Assembly: GCA_030950975.1 (NCBI GenBank)
Contig: JAUZQL010000193.1
Location: 1 to 13,174 of the forward strand
Reading direction: 5' to 3'
Source of the DNA: Mariprofundaceae bacterium
GTDB lineage: Bacteria > Pseudomonadota > Zetaproteobacteria > Mariprofundales > Mariprofundaceae
DNA length: 13,174 bases
Below, piece after piece: positions 1-7,605 of this stretch. The translations under genes and the position numbers were made by a program. The notes below the pieces were generated by a model. It made no database searches, had not been told where the DNA came from, and saw nothing but the letters and a program-made list of their open reading frames with translations. How positions within the stretch are numbered: position 1 is the stretch's first letter; each line of letters starts with the position of its first letter.

Positions 1-2
1 AA

Positions 3-26
3 GAACATGTTGAATCTACATGATTC
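3..26 (-). other. weak AT-rich inverted repeat after nuoN, possible terminator fragment
   Basis: In the 55-base stretch after nuoN, CATGT (6-10) pairs with ACATG (18-22) around a 7-base loop, and the stem extends by GAA/TTC (3-5 and 24-26) past one bulged base. The following bases on the minus strand are TT and then the window ends, so a U-tract cannot be judged. A second hairpin, GAATC with GATTC (26-22 and 16-12), would compete with the first. The stem is short and AT-rich, so this may be chance. No gene is supported in this stretch. Confidence 0.2.
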
Positions 27-55
27 TCATAAAAAGCATCGGCGTAAAGCCAATC

Positions 56-1519
56 CTAAATAAAGCCAAGCAGTGCTTGTTTACAGATTGCCATCACGGG
101 TTCTGGATACAAACCAATGGCAACAACAGCCAAAGAACTCACAATCACGACTGCTTTCATCGCAGGGTTTTCAATGAAGTTAAAGGTAACTCGTGCATCA
201 TCAAAATACATATATTTAACCACGCGCAAATAATAAAACGCCCCGATCACAGACACTATAATGGCCAATAAAGCCAAGTATAAATGCCCTGCTCCAATCA
301 AAGGAAGGATGACTGCATATTTTGCCCAGAACCCACCTAAAAAGGGAATGCCTGCCAAAGAAAACAACAACAAACCCATCGCTAATGCATAGCCTGGACG
401 AACTTTGGAAAGACCTGCAAAATCATCCAGTAACTCACCATCCATACCATCTCGACGCATCAAAACTATAATCGCAAATACGCCCATATTCATAAATAAA
501 TAAACCGTCAAATAAACCAATGCACCTGTATACCCTGCTTCATTCGCAGCAATCAATCCCAACAAGACAAAACCAACATGCCCCACGGTTGAATATGCCA
601 TCATGCGTTTGATATTACGCTGTGCAATCGCTGCCACATTACCAACGACAATCGTTATCGCAGCAAGAACCACCAAAATATTCGTATAATCAACTTGCAC
701 TGCTGGAAAAGCATCATGCAAAATACGCATGAAAATCACAAAACCTGCCACTTTTGGTGCGACTGAAATAAAAGCCGTCACTGGAGTTGGCGCACCTTCA
801 TAGGTATCAGGAGTCCACATATGAAAGGGTGCAATGGATACTTTAAATGCCATACCTGCCAAGACAAAGACCAAGCCTAACATCACCACACCATGCGCCG
901 ATTCATTGCTTTGAGCTAAAGCTGCGCCAATGGTTGCAAATGAAAAACTCGTTGTTGCGCCATATAAAAAGGTAATACCATAAAGCAACATGCCCGATGC
1001 TAAGGAACCCAAAATAAAATATTTCAAAGCTGCTTCAGAAGACCGCAACACATTGCGTTGATAACCCACCAAGACGTAAATACTCAATGCCATCAACTCA
1101 AGTCCTAAATACATGGTAACAAAGTTATTGGATGAAACCAAAAACATCATGCCCAATACAGCAAACAACATTAGACAATAATATTCACCCATATTTTCTT
1201 CATTCTTCATATAATCAAAAGAAAGAATAACGCCAAAAACAGTGGTTAATAAAATTAATAATTTCGCAAAAGATGCCAAAGGATCCATGACAAAATAACC
1301 ATAAAAACTCGTACCTGAATGACCTGTAGTCACTTGAACTACTGCCACAGCTGTGACAACACAAATCAAAACCGTGGTATAGGCTAGCCATTGTTTTTTA
1401 TCTTTCGAAATAAACAAGTCAGCAATCAAAAGCACCATCGCCATGATGGCAATCATTATTTCTGGAATAAGCAATTCCAAATGCTCAGGGAATGGAAATG
1501 GGAAAGTTACGTGTGCCAT
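56..1519 (-). CDS. nuoN: NADH-quinone oxidoreductase subunit N (antiporter-like pump)
   Basis: NuoN (ND2 homologue) is the antiporter-like pump next to NuoK. The product is 487 residues, normal for bacteria, with many membrane helices. E141 lies in YLGLELMALSIYVLVGYQR, K226 in AFKVSIAPFHMWTPDTYEGA, K256 in ISVAPKVAGF and K400 in GFWAKYAV; the 30-residue spacing between K226 and K256 equals that of K217 and K247 in E. coli. QRNIKRMMAYSTVGHVGF (300-317) is conserved. The start is ATG 1519, with GAGGT four bases upstream, partly made of the nuoM TGA stop. The gene closes the operon: its TAG is at 58-56 and only 55 bases of the window lie beyond, so whether another gene follows in the same transcript cannot be seen. 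Confidence 0.97.
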   Translation of the reverse strand: MAHVTFPFPFPEHLELLIPEIMIAIMAMVLLIADLFISKDKKQWLAYTTVLICVVTAVAVVQVTTGHSGTSFYGYFVMDPLASFAKLLILLTTVFGVILSFDYMKNEENMGEYYCLMLFAVLGMMFLVSSNNFVTMYLGLELMALSIYVLVGYQRNVLRSSEAALKYFILGSLASGMLLYGITFLYGATTSFSFATIGAALAQSNESAHGVVMLGLVFVLAGMAFKVSIAPFHMWTPDTYEGAPTPVTAFISVAPKVAGFVIFMRILHDAFPAVQVDYTNILVVLAAITIVVGNVAAIAQRNIKRMMAYSTVGHVGFVLLGLIAANEAGYTGALVYLTVYLFMNMGVFAIIVLMRRDGMDGELLDDFAGLSKVRPGYALAMGLLLFSLAGIPFLGGFWAKYAVILPLIGAGHLYLALLAIIVSVIGAFYYLRVVKYMYFDDARVTFNFIENPAMKAVVIVSSLAVVAIGLYPEPVMAICKQALLGFI

Positions 1520-1526
1520 GATTACC

Positions 1527-3104
1527 TCAATGTCCTGTTAAATGCGCCGCAGCGCCTTTAGCCAACAGAGCAGCATCAGCCAGTTTGCTTGATGTCGCTT
1601 GATCAACCAAATGTACCACCGATGCATGTAAAAGATCCAAAACTGGAACAGGATACAAGCCCAACCAAATGACCAATACAATCAAGGGTGCAAAAAAGCT
1701 AAATTCTCGCAAATTCATATCTGATAAAGTTTTGACTTCATCTTTGACTACATCACCCATCAACACACGTTTCACCATCCATAAGGTATAACAGGCTGAA
1801 AGAATCACACTGGTAGCCGCTAGAATCGCCACCCATTTCATGGAAAATGGCATATACAACATCGCTTCACTGGATGGGTTGAATGTACCCAACAATACCA
1901 TAATTTCCGCCACAAATGATGATGCCCCTGGCAATGCGACATTCGCCATAGCAAAAAACATCATAACGACAGCAAACACAGGCATGACATTGGCTACGCC
2001 ACCATATGCTGATATTTCACGGGTATGCATGCGATCATATAAGACACCCACACATAAAAAGAGTGCGGCTGCCACAAAACCATGAGAAATCATGCCAAAT
2101 ACTGCACCTTCTAATGCAATCTCTGTAAACATAAACGTTCCCAAGGTTACAAAACCCATATGTGCAATCGAGGAGTAAGCAATCAAACGCTTCAAATCGG
2201 TTTGCATCATGGCCACCAAAGAAACGTAAACAATGGCGATTAAACTTAAGAACACCATGAATGGCACAAAATATTGGGATGCATCAGGCAACATCGGCAA
2301 TGAAAAACGCAAGAAACCATAGGCTCCCATTTTCAACAAAATACCTGCCAAAATAACCGAACCCGCTGTTGGTGCTTCGGTATGAGCATCTGGTAACCAA
2401 GTATGGAAAGGCCACATTGGAACTTTCACAGCAAAAGCAATAAAGAACGCCAAGAAAATCCAGAACTGCCAATCAAAATTAAATGGGTAATCCATGTATG
2501 CCAAGACACTAAAACTACCACCTGTCTTAAAGTACATTGCCATAATAGCAATCAACATCAACACAGATCCAGCCAAGGTATAAAGGAAGAACTTTAAAGT
2601 CGCATATACGCGATTTTTACCACCCCAAATACCAATAATTAAATACATTGGAATCAACATCGCTTCCCAAAAGAAGTAAAATAATACCGCATCTAAGGCT
2701 GCAAACACACCAATCAATGTGGTTTCTAGTATTAAAAATGCCAACATATATTCTTTTACACGAGTTTGAATACAACGCCATGCCGACACAATACAGATAA
2801 CCGTTAATAAACTTGTTAACACAACGAACGGCATCGAAATACCATCCACACCCAAAGCATAATGAATATTGAATGCTGTAATCCATGGATGTAATTCTTC
2901 AAATTGCATATGTGATGTTGTCGTGTCAAAGGATAATAATAAAGGCAATGTTACCATAAATGTCGCCACTGAAACTGCTAAAGTAGCCCAGCGTACCGCC
3001 ATATCATCCTTTAAAAACATCCAAATAAACAATGCACCTGCCGTCGGCAAGAAAATACTCAAGCTTAGAATGGGAAAGCCCAATACGTTATACAACGATT
3101 CCAT
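1527..3104 (-). CDS. nuoM: NADH-quinone oxidoreductase subunit M (antiporter-like pump)
   Basis: NuoM (ND4 homologue) is the middle of the three antiporter-like proton pumps. The product is 525 residues, close to the usual length. The key charged residues fall in the expected spacing: E147 (FFWEAMLIPMYLIIGIWGG), K227 (AVKVPMWPFHTWLPDAHTEA), K258 (LAGILLKMGAYG) and E400 (LPGASSFVAEIMVL). The distances between K227, K258 and E400 match those of the E. coli residues K234, K265 and E407. QTDLKRLIAYSSIAHMGF (301-318) is the second half-channel signature. The start is ATG 3104, with AGGGG six bases upstream overlapping the nuoL TAG stop. The C-terminus has an alanine-rich tail (KLADAALLAKGAAAHLTGH) after the last helix. 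nuoN starts seven bases after its TGA. Confidence 0.97.
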   Translation of the reverse strand: MESLYNVLGFPILSLSIFLPTAGALFIWMFLKDDMAVRWATLAVSVATFMVTLPLLLSFDTTTSHMQFEELHPWITAFNIHYALGVDGISMPFVVLTSLLTVICIVSAWRCIQTRVKEYMLAFLILETTLIGVFAALDAVLFYFFWEAMLIPMYLIIGIWGGKNRVYATLKFFLYTLAGSVLMLIAIMAMYFKTGGSFSVLAYMDYPFNFDWQFWIFLAFFIAFAVKVPMWPFHTWLPDAHTEAPTAGSVILAGILLKMGAYGFLRFSLPMLPDASQYFVPFMVFLSLIAIVYVSLVAMMQTDLKRLIAYSSIAHMGFVTLGTFMFTEIALEGAVFGMISHGFVAAALFLCVGVLYDRMHTREISAYGGVANVMPVFAVVMMFFAMANVALPGASSFVAEIMVLLGTFNPSSEAMLYMPFSMKWVAILAATSVILSACYTLWMVKRVLMGDVVKDEVKTLSDMNLREFSFFAPLIVLVIWLGLYPVPVLDLLHASVVHLVDQATSSKLADAALLAKGAAAHLTGH

Positions 3105-3113
3105 TAATATCCC

Positions 3114-5096
3114 CTATGCCTTCAATAACAACCAAGTCAAAAGACCAAATACACCAATCACCATCCCATAGGCATAATGATATACCATGCCTGTTTGCAT
3201 ACGCCGCAATTTTGCAGCACCCGATGCTACTGAATCAATAATTCCACCATGCACAATGCCTTTATCAATCATAGCTAAATCGGCTTTTTGCCAAAGCATT
3301 TGACCCAAACATTGAGTAGGACGAATAAATATTTTCTCATACAACTCATCCCAATACCATTTATTCAACAGAAAATCATGTAAACGTGGGAATGTCGCAG
3401 CTAACTTCGCTGGCATCGCTGATTCTTTAAAATAAAATCCGTATGCTAAGGAAATACCCGCAATGGCAAACCAAAATGGCAATGTCATAAAGAAAGGATG
3501 ATGTTCTTCAAGCTCTAATTTTAACAATGGATTATGTGCATCCAATACAAACAATGAATCCCTAAAGAAACCATGAATCACTTCGGGGTTGGCAATATCC
3601 AACACATAAACACCCCATAAACCTGAACCCAAAGCACCAACGGCTAGAATCATTAAAGGTATGGTCATTACCTTAGGTGATTCATGGATATGTTTTTTCG
3701 TAGCCACAGGAACACGATCTGTATTATGAAAGGTCAAGAAGAACATACGGAACGTATAAAAAGCGGTCATAAAGACACCTGATAACAGCGCCCAATAAGC
3801 CAATTCACTGACCCAACCCATATCTCGTACCATCGTTGCTTCAATAATCAAATCTTTTGACCAAAAACCTGCAAACGGCGGAATACCTGACAAAGCTAAG
3901 GCTGCAATCAACATAGTAATATAGGTAATCGGCATATATTTACGCAATTGCCCCATTCTGCGAATATCTTGATCTGCCAATACAGCATGAATCACTGAGC
4001 CTGCGGCCAAGAATAATAACGATTTAAAATAAGCATGCGTCATCAAGTGGAAAATCCCTGCTGAATAAGCAGACACACCACATGCCACAAACATATAACC
4101 CAATTGTGAGCAGGTTGAATAGGCAATCACACGTTTGATATCATTTTGCACCAAACCAATGGTTGCACACATCCAAGCAGTAATCGCACCAACAATAATC
4201 ACTGCTGCCAACGCTGTTTCAGAAAATTCAAACATCGGTGATAAACGTGCCACCATGAACACACCTGCTGTTACCATTGTTGCCGCATGAATCAATGCTG
4301 AAATGGGTGTTGGACCTTCCATAGAATCAGGCAGCCAAACATGCAAGGGCACTTGACCTGATTTACCGATGGCACCCACAAATAATGCCAAACAAATAAA
4401 GGTAATGACATCCATTTGCCAACCAAAGAAGCTTAATGTGTGACCTTCTGTCACAAATCCAACGGTCGCAGCAAAGACTTCATGATAATCTACAGTTCCA
4501 AAATAATACCAAACAGCTAAAACACCAATTAAGAAACCAAAGTCACCCACACGATTGACAATAAATGCTTTGAGTGCGGCATAATTAGCAGTTTCACGTT
4601 TAAACCAAAAACCAATCAACAAATAAGAGAACAAACCAACCGCTTCCCAACCAAAAAATAAGGTAAAGAAGTTATTGCCCATCACCAAAACAAGCATCGA
4701 AAAAGTAAAGGCCGAAATGTATGCAAAGAAACGCGAGTAACCTGGATCGCCATGCATATAACCAATGGTATAAATATGCACACAGGCCGAAACCACTGTA
4801 ACAGTTACCATCATAGCAACCGTCAACGGGTCAATCATCATGCCAACAGCAACCATAAAATGCTCTGATGCCATCCATGTCCAAAAATTGCCGTAAAAAG
4901 ATGCGCCATGCCATACTTGAACAAAGACATCTACCGATAATATAGCCGCTGCAATCACTGCTCCAGAGGTAATGCAATGGCTAAGTTTTTCTTTTAAAAA
5001 CCAACCAAATAAGCCTACCAATAGTGCAGCTAGCAAGGGCAAAGCTGGAATTGCCAATAATTCAAACGTATTTAACGTTGTGATGGTTTCTCCCAC
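3114..5096 (-). CDS. nuoL: NADH-quinone oxidoreductase subunit L (distal antiporter-like pump)
   Basis: NuoL (ND5 homologue) is the pump at the far end of the membrane arm and carries the long lateral helix running back along the arm. The product is 660 residues, somewhat longer than E. coli NuoL, with extra length towards the C-terminal region. Proton-path residues are E151 (GWEAVGLFSYLLIGFW), K245 (GKSGQVPLHVWLPDSMEG), H350 and H354 with K358 (HLMTHAYFKSLLF), and K414 (GFWSKD). The C-terminal part (about 500-660) includes the charged stretch of the lateral helix and a final hydrophobic segment ending FGLLTWLLLKA. The start is GTG 5096 (read as Met); no ATG gives a sensible N-terminus, and GGGGAGG lies five bases upstream. 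The stop is TAG, nine bases before nuoM. Confidence 0.96.
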   Translation of the reverse strand: MGETITTLNTFELLAIPALPLLAALLVGLFGWFLKEKLSHCITSGAVIAAAILSVDVFVQVWHGASFYGNFWTWMASEHFMVAVGMMIDPLTVAMMVTVTVVSACVHIYTIGYMHGDPGYSRFFAYISAFTFSMLVLVMGNNFFTLFFGWEAVGLFSYLLIGFWFKRETANYAALKAFIVNRVGDFGFLIGVLAVWYYFGTVDYHEVFAATVGFVTEGHTLSFFGWQMDVITFICLALFVGAIGKSGQVPLHVWLPDSMEGPTPISALIHAATMVTAGVFMVARLSPMFEFSETALAAVIIVGAITAWMCATIGLVQNDIKRVIAYSTCSQLGYMFVACGVSAYSAGIFHLMTHAYFKSLLFLAAGSVIHAVLADQDIRRMGQLRKYMPITYITMLIAALALSGIPPFAGFWSKDLIIEATMVRDMGWVSELAYWALLSGVFMTAFYTFRMFFLTFHNTDRVPVATKKHIHESPKVMTIPLMILAVGALGSGLWGVYVLDIANPEVIHGFFRDSLFVLDAHNPLLKLELEEHHPFFMTLPFWFAIAGISLAYGFYFKESAMPAKLAATFPRLHDFLLNKWYWDELYEKIFIRPTQCLGQMLWQKADLAMIDKGIVHGGIIDSVASGAAKLRRMQTGMVYHYAYGMVIGVFGLLTWLLLKA

Positions 5097-5101
5097 GAAA
5101 G

Positions 5102-5108
5102 CCTCCCC
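5102..5108 (-). promoter_or_regulatory. Shine-Dalgarno site fixing the GTG start of nuoL
   Basis: GGGGAGG on the minus strand, five bases (CTTTC) before GTG 5096. Its first G is the last base of the nuoK TAG stop, which suggests reinitiation or coupling with nuoK. It supports the non-ATG start. Confidence 0.82.
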
Positions 5109-5413
5109 TAACCTTTCAATGTGTTGATATCTTCAACATCAATCGAACGACGGTTACGATAAAATGAAACTAAAATCGCCAATCCAACCGCCACTTCTGA
5201 TGCTGCCACTGTCAACACAAAAAATACAAAAATCTGACCTGATATATCTTGCAAATAATGTGAAAATGCCACAAAATTAATGTTCACTGCCAATAAAATT
5301 AGCTCAATACACATTAAAATGGTAATCACATTTTTGCGATTCAAGAAAAGACCTATCACACCCAAAGAAAACAAACAGGCAGCTACAATCAAATAATCCG
5401 ATAAACCAATCAT
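5108..5413 (-). CDS. nuoK: NADH-quinone oxidoreductase subunit K (membrane)
   Basis: NuoK (ND4L homologue) is a small three-helix membrane subunit on the proton path between NuoJ and NuoN. The product is 101 residues, almost exactly the usual length. The two membrane glutamates needed for coupling in the E. coli enzyme are present at E37 (in MCIELILLAVN) and E73 (in AASEVAVGLAI). The N-terminal helix follows an early GLSDYLIVAA segment, and the protein ends in a short polar tail. The start is ATG 5413, two bases after the nuoJ stop, with a GTGAGG-type site about eight bases upstream that overlaps the end of nuoJ. Its TAG stop is joined directly to the ribosome site of nuoL. It resembles MrpC of Na+/H+ antiporters by ancestry, but order and residues make it NuoK. 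Confidence 0.97.
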   Translation of the reverse strand: MIGLSDYLIVAACLFSLGVIGLFLNRKNVITILMCIELILLAVNINFVAFSHYLQDISGQIFVFFVLTVAASEVAVGLAILVSFYRNRRSIDVEDINTLKG

Positions 5414-5415
5414 GA

Positions 5416-6000
5416 TTACATCCTCACCTTACGCAAACGATCTTCTTTACGTACATTCACTTGCTTGGATATATTTTGATACTTGGCATCTTTACGTGTG
5501 CGCAAAGTCAATACAATCGCACCCACCAAAGCCACCAATAAAATAATCGCTGCAATTTCAAAGCCTAATAAATATTGCGTGTATAAAATTTTACCAATTT
5601 CAACGGTATTATTCACTTCTTGCCCTAAGTGACCCACTGTCGCAATCGCATCCGTATGGAAAATACCGCTGCTTGCCGCAGCAATAAATTCAACCAATAA
5701 AGCCATTGCAATCATACCGCCCATCGGCAAGTATTGAAGAAAACCTTCACGCAATTTTGCCTTATTCACTTCCAACATCATGATGACAAACATAAACAGA
5801 ACCATCACAGCGCCAACATAAATTAAAATTAAAATAATTCCCAAAAATTCAGCATCTAATAGAAAAAATAAGCCTGCCGAATTAAAAAAACAAAAAATCA
5901 AAAACATCACAGAATGCATGGTGTGTCTTGCCAACACCACACCCATAGCACCTATAACTGCCAGCGTTGCAAACAGATAAAAGAATCCAGCTTCAAACAT
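5416..6000 (-). CDS. nuoJ: NADH-quinone oxidoreductase subunit J (membrane)
   Basis: NuoJ (ND6 homologue) is a membrane subunit linking NuoH to NuoK and the antiporter-like pumps. The product is 194 residues, slightly longer than the E. coli protein. The family core is EFLGIILILIYVGAVMVLFM at residues 51-70; E51 and Y61 are the conserved residues of the third helix, where a helix change is thought to be part of the coupling mechanism. Five hydrophobic segments are apparent. After the last one (about 142-166) there is a basic, soluble tail of some 28 residues rich in K and R, ending RLRKVRM, which is the least conserved part. The start is ATG 6000, with AGGAGGGG ending two bases upstream, in the 26-nt gap after nuoI. 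nuoK begins two bases after its stop. Confidence 0.96.
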   Translation of the reverse strand: MFEAGFFYLFATLAVIGAMGVVLARHTMHSVMFLIFCFFNSAGLFFLLDAEFLGIILILIYVGAVMVLFMFVIMMLEVNKAKLREGFLQYLPMGGMIAMALLVEFIAAASSGIFHTDAIATVGHLGQEVNNTVEIGKILYTQYLLGFEIAAIILLVALVGAIVLTLRTRKDAKYQNISKQVNVRKEDRLRKVRM

Positions 6001-6026
6001 TTCCCCTCCTAATCCCTATCTGATTT

Positions 6027-6515
6027 TTAATGATATTTTGCATCAGCTGCAATATTGGCTGCAATCTGAGATTCATAACGATCACCCACATCCAACAACA
6101 TCTCTTTGGTATAATACAATGCTTCACGCGTTTCACTGGCATATTCAAAATGCTGTGTTTCCACAATCGCATCCACAGGGCACGCTTCCTGACATAAACC
6201 ACAATAAATACACTTGGTCATATCAATATCATAACGTGTGGTTCGACGGCTACCATCTTCACGTTCTTCTGATTCAATCACAATCGCTAACGCAGGACAA
6301 ACCACTTCGCAAAGTTTGCAGGCAATACAACGTTCTTCACCTGAATCATAACGACGCAACGCATGCAAACCACGAAAACGAGGGGATAATGGTGTACGTT
6401 CTTCTGGATATTCCACCGTAATTTTTGGTTTGAATAAATAACGTATAGTGAGTGCAAGCCCTTTCACCAGTTCCCACAACATCCAAGTCTTAAACGCACG
6501 TTTAATCAACTGCAT
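6027..6515 (-). CDS. nuoI: NADH-quinone oxidoreductase subunit I (23-kDa, two 4Fe-4S)
   Basis: NuoI is the ferredoxin-like subunit (TYKY) carrying clusters N6a and N6b, relaying electrons from NuoG to the terminal cluster N2 in NuoB. The product is 162 residues, normal for the family. The two clusters are visible as C63, C66, C69 and C73 in CIACKLCEVVCP, and C102, C105, C108 and C112 in CIYCGLCQEACP. The basic, amphipathic N-terminus (about residues 1-30, QLIKRAFKTWMLWELVKGL) is the part that anchors NuoI to NuoH at the membrane surface. The start is ATG 6515, one base after the nuoH stop, with GGAGGT six bases upstream inside the nuoH end. An earlier in-frame ATG at 6545 would add ten residues read over nuoH. 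A 26-nt spacer, the largest gap in the operon, separates it from nuoJ. Confidence 0.97.
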   Translation of the reverse strand: MQLIKRAFKTWMLWELVKGLALTIRYLFKPKITVEYPEERTPLSPRFRGLHALRRYDSGEERCIACKLCEVVCPALAIVIESEEREDGSRRTTRYDIDMTKCIYCGLCQEACPVDAIVETQHFEYASETREALYYTKEMLLDVGDRYESQIAANIAADAKYH

Positions 6516-6516
6516 C

Positions 6517-7605
6517 TTAAGACCTCCAAGGCTGATAATAGCCAATCATATCACTTAAAATTGTCAAACTACTGTTTAATTCCTCTGCATACGTAAACAA
6601 GCCTAACACTGCAATCCAAGCCAACGTCCAAGGCAAGAATACCTTCCAACCTAAACGCATCATTTGGTCATAGCGAAAACGTGGGAATGTTGCACGAAAC
6701 CAAATAAACACAAAGATAAAAAAGCTTGTTTTCAATAACAACCAAACCGTTCCAGGGATAAAGTCCAAAGCGGGGATTGGCGCATCCCATCCACCCAGAA
6801 ATAAAATCGAGGTCAACAAGCTAATCAAAATCATGGCACCATATTCAGCCAGTGAGAATGTCGCAAACCACATGCCTGAATACTCAACAATATGACCCGC
6901 AACCAATTCTGCTTCACCTTCAACCAAATCAAATGGTGTACGGTTTGTTTCAGCACAACCTGAAATAAAATACACTAAAAACATCGGAAATAAGGGGATA
7001 ATATACCAATGCCAGAAACCACCTGTTTGTGCGTTCACAATCACTGATAAATCCATACTTCCTGCCAACATCAACACACACACCAAAGCAAAGCCCATCG
7101 ATATTTCATAGGAAATCATTTGGCATGTTGCACGCACCGAAGCAATCAATGCGTATTTGGAGTTGGAAGACCAACCCGCCATCAGCACACCATAAATCGC
7201 CAAGCTGGAAATCGCGAGAATATATAAAATACCCACATTTAAGTGAGCAATCGCCATCACATGCGCAGTATCCCACAAGCCAAACAAAGTTGTTTCACCA
7301 AAAGGAACAACTGCAAATGCCACCAAAGCAGGTACCAATGCCATTACAGGAGCAGCAACAAACAAAATTTTATTGGCTTGACTTGGAATAATGGTTTCTT
7401 TCAAAAAAAGCTTCAAACCATCCGCCAACGGTTGCAACAAACCAAAAGGTCCCACACGATTACAACCTTTACGCACTTGTATCAAACCAATCACACGCCG
7501 TTCAGCATAGGTAATATATGCCACAGACAAGGCAACAGGAACGGCAATCGCCAAGATCTCCAGCGCCCAAATCAGCCCAGTTAGAGCTATATCGGTCCAC
7601 TCCAT
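6517..7605 (-). CDS. nuoH: NADH-quinone oxidoreductase subunit H (membrane, quinone-site heel)
   Basis: NuoH (ND1 homologue) is the membrane subunit at the foot of the peripheral arm; it completes the quinone tunnel and passes the conformational or charge signal to the membrane arm. The product is 362 residues and almost wholly hydrophobic, with multiple membrane helices. Diagnostic segments are YAERRVIGLIQVRKG (33-47, with E36), GPFGLLQPLADGLKLFLKE (52-70), the acidic loop with TNRTPFDLVEGEAELVAG (220-237), and RATFPRFRYDQMM (304-316). The start is ATG 7605, whose first base is the last base of the nuoG stop (TAATG), with GGGGGAGGT five bases upstream. An upstream in-frame ATG at 7641 would add 12 residues read over nuoG and is rejected. 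nuoI follows after a single base. Confidence 0.97.
   Translation of the reverse strand: MEWTDIALTGLIWALEILAIAVPVALSVAYITYAERRVIGLIQVRKGCNRVGPFGLLQPLADGLKLFLKETIIPSQANKILFVAAPVMALVPALVAFAVVPFGETTLFGLWDTAHVMAIAHLNVGILYILAISSLAIYGVLMAGWSSNSKYALIASVRATCQMISYEISMGFALVCVLMLAGSMDLSVIVNAQTGGFWHWYIIPLFPMFLVYFISGCAETNRTPFDLVEGEAELVAGHIVEYSGMWFATFSLAEYGAMILISLLTSILFLGGWDAPIPALDFIPGTVWLLLKTSFFIFVFIWFRATFPRFRYDQMMRLGWKVFLPWTLAWIAVLGLFTYAEELNSSLTILSDMIGYYQPWRS
6522..6527 (-). promoter_or_regulatory. Shine-Dalgarno site fixing the ATG start of nuoI
   Basis: GGAGGT on the minus strand, six bases (CTTAAG) before ATG 6515. It is formed by the codons just before the nuoH stop. It supports the 162-residue NuoI over a ten-residue longer form starting at 6545. 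Confidence 0.82.

Noticed and set aside
2617..2886. Minus-strand open frame of 89 codons inside nuoM
   Set aside because: It is same-strand but out of frame within conserved nuoM coding sequence; it has no ribosome site and no recognisable protein.
6038..6421. Plus-strand open frame of 127 codons over nuoI
   Set aside because: It is antisense to the conserved ferredoxin domains of nuoI and rich in H, Q and N, as expected of a shadow frame.
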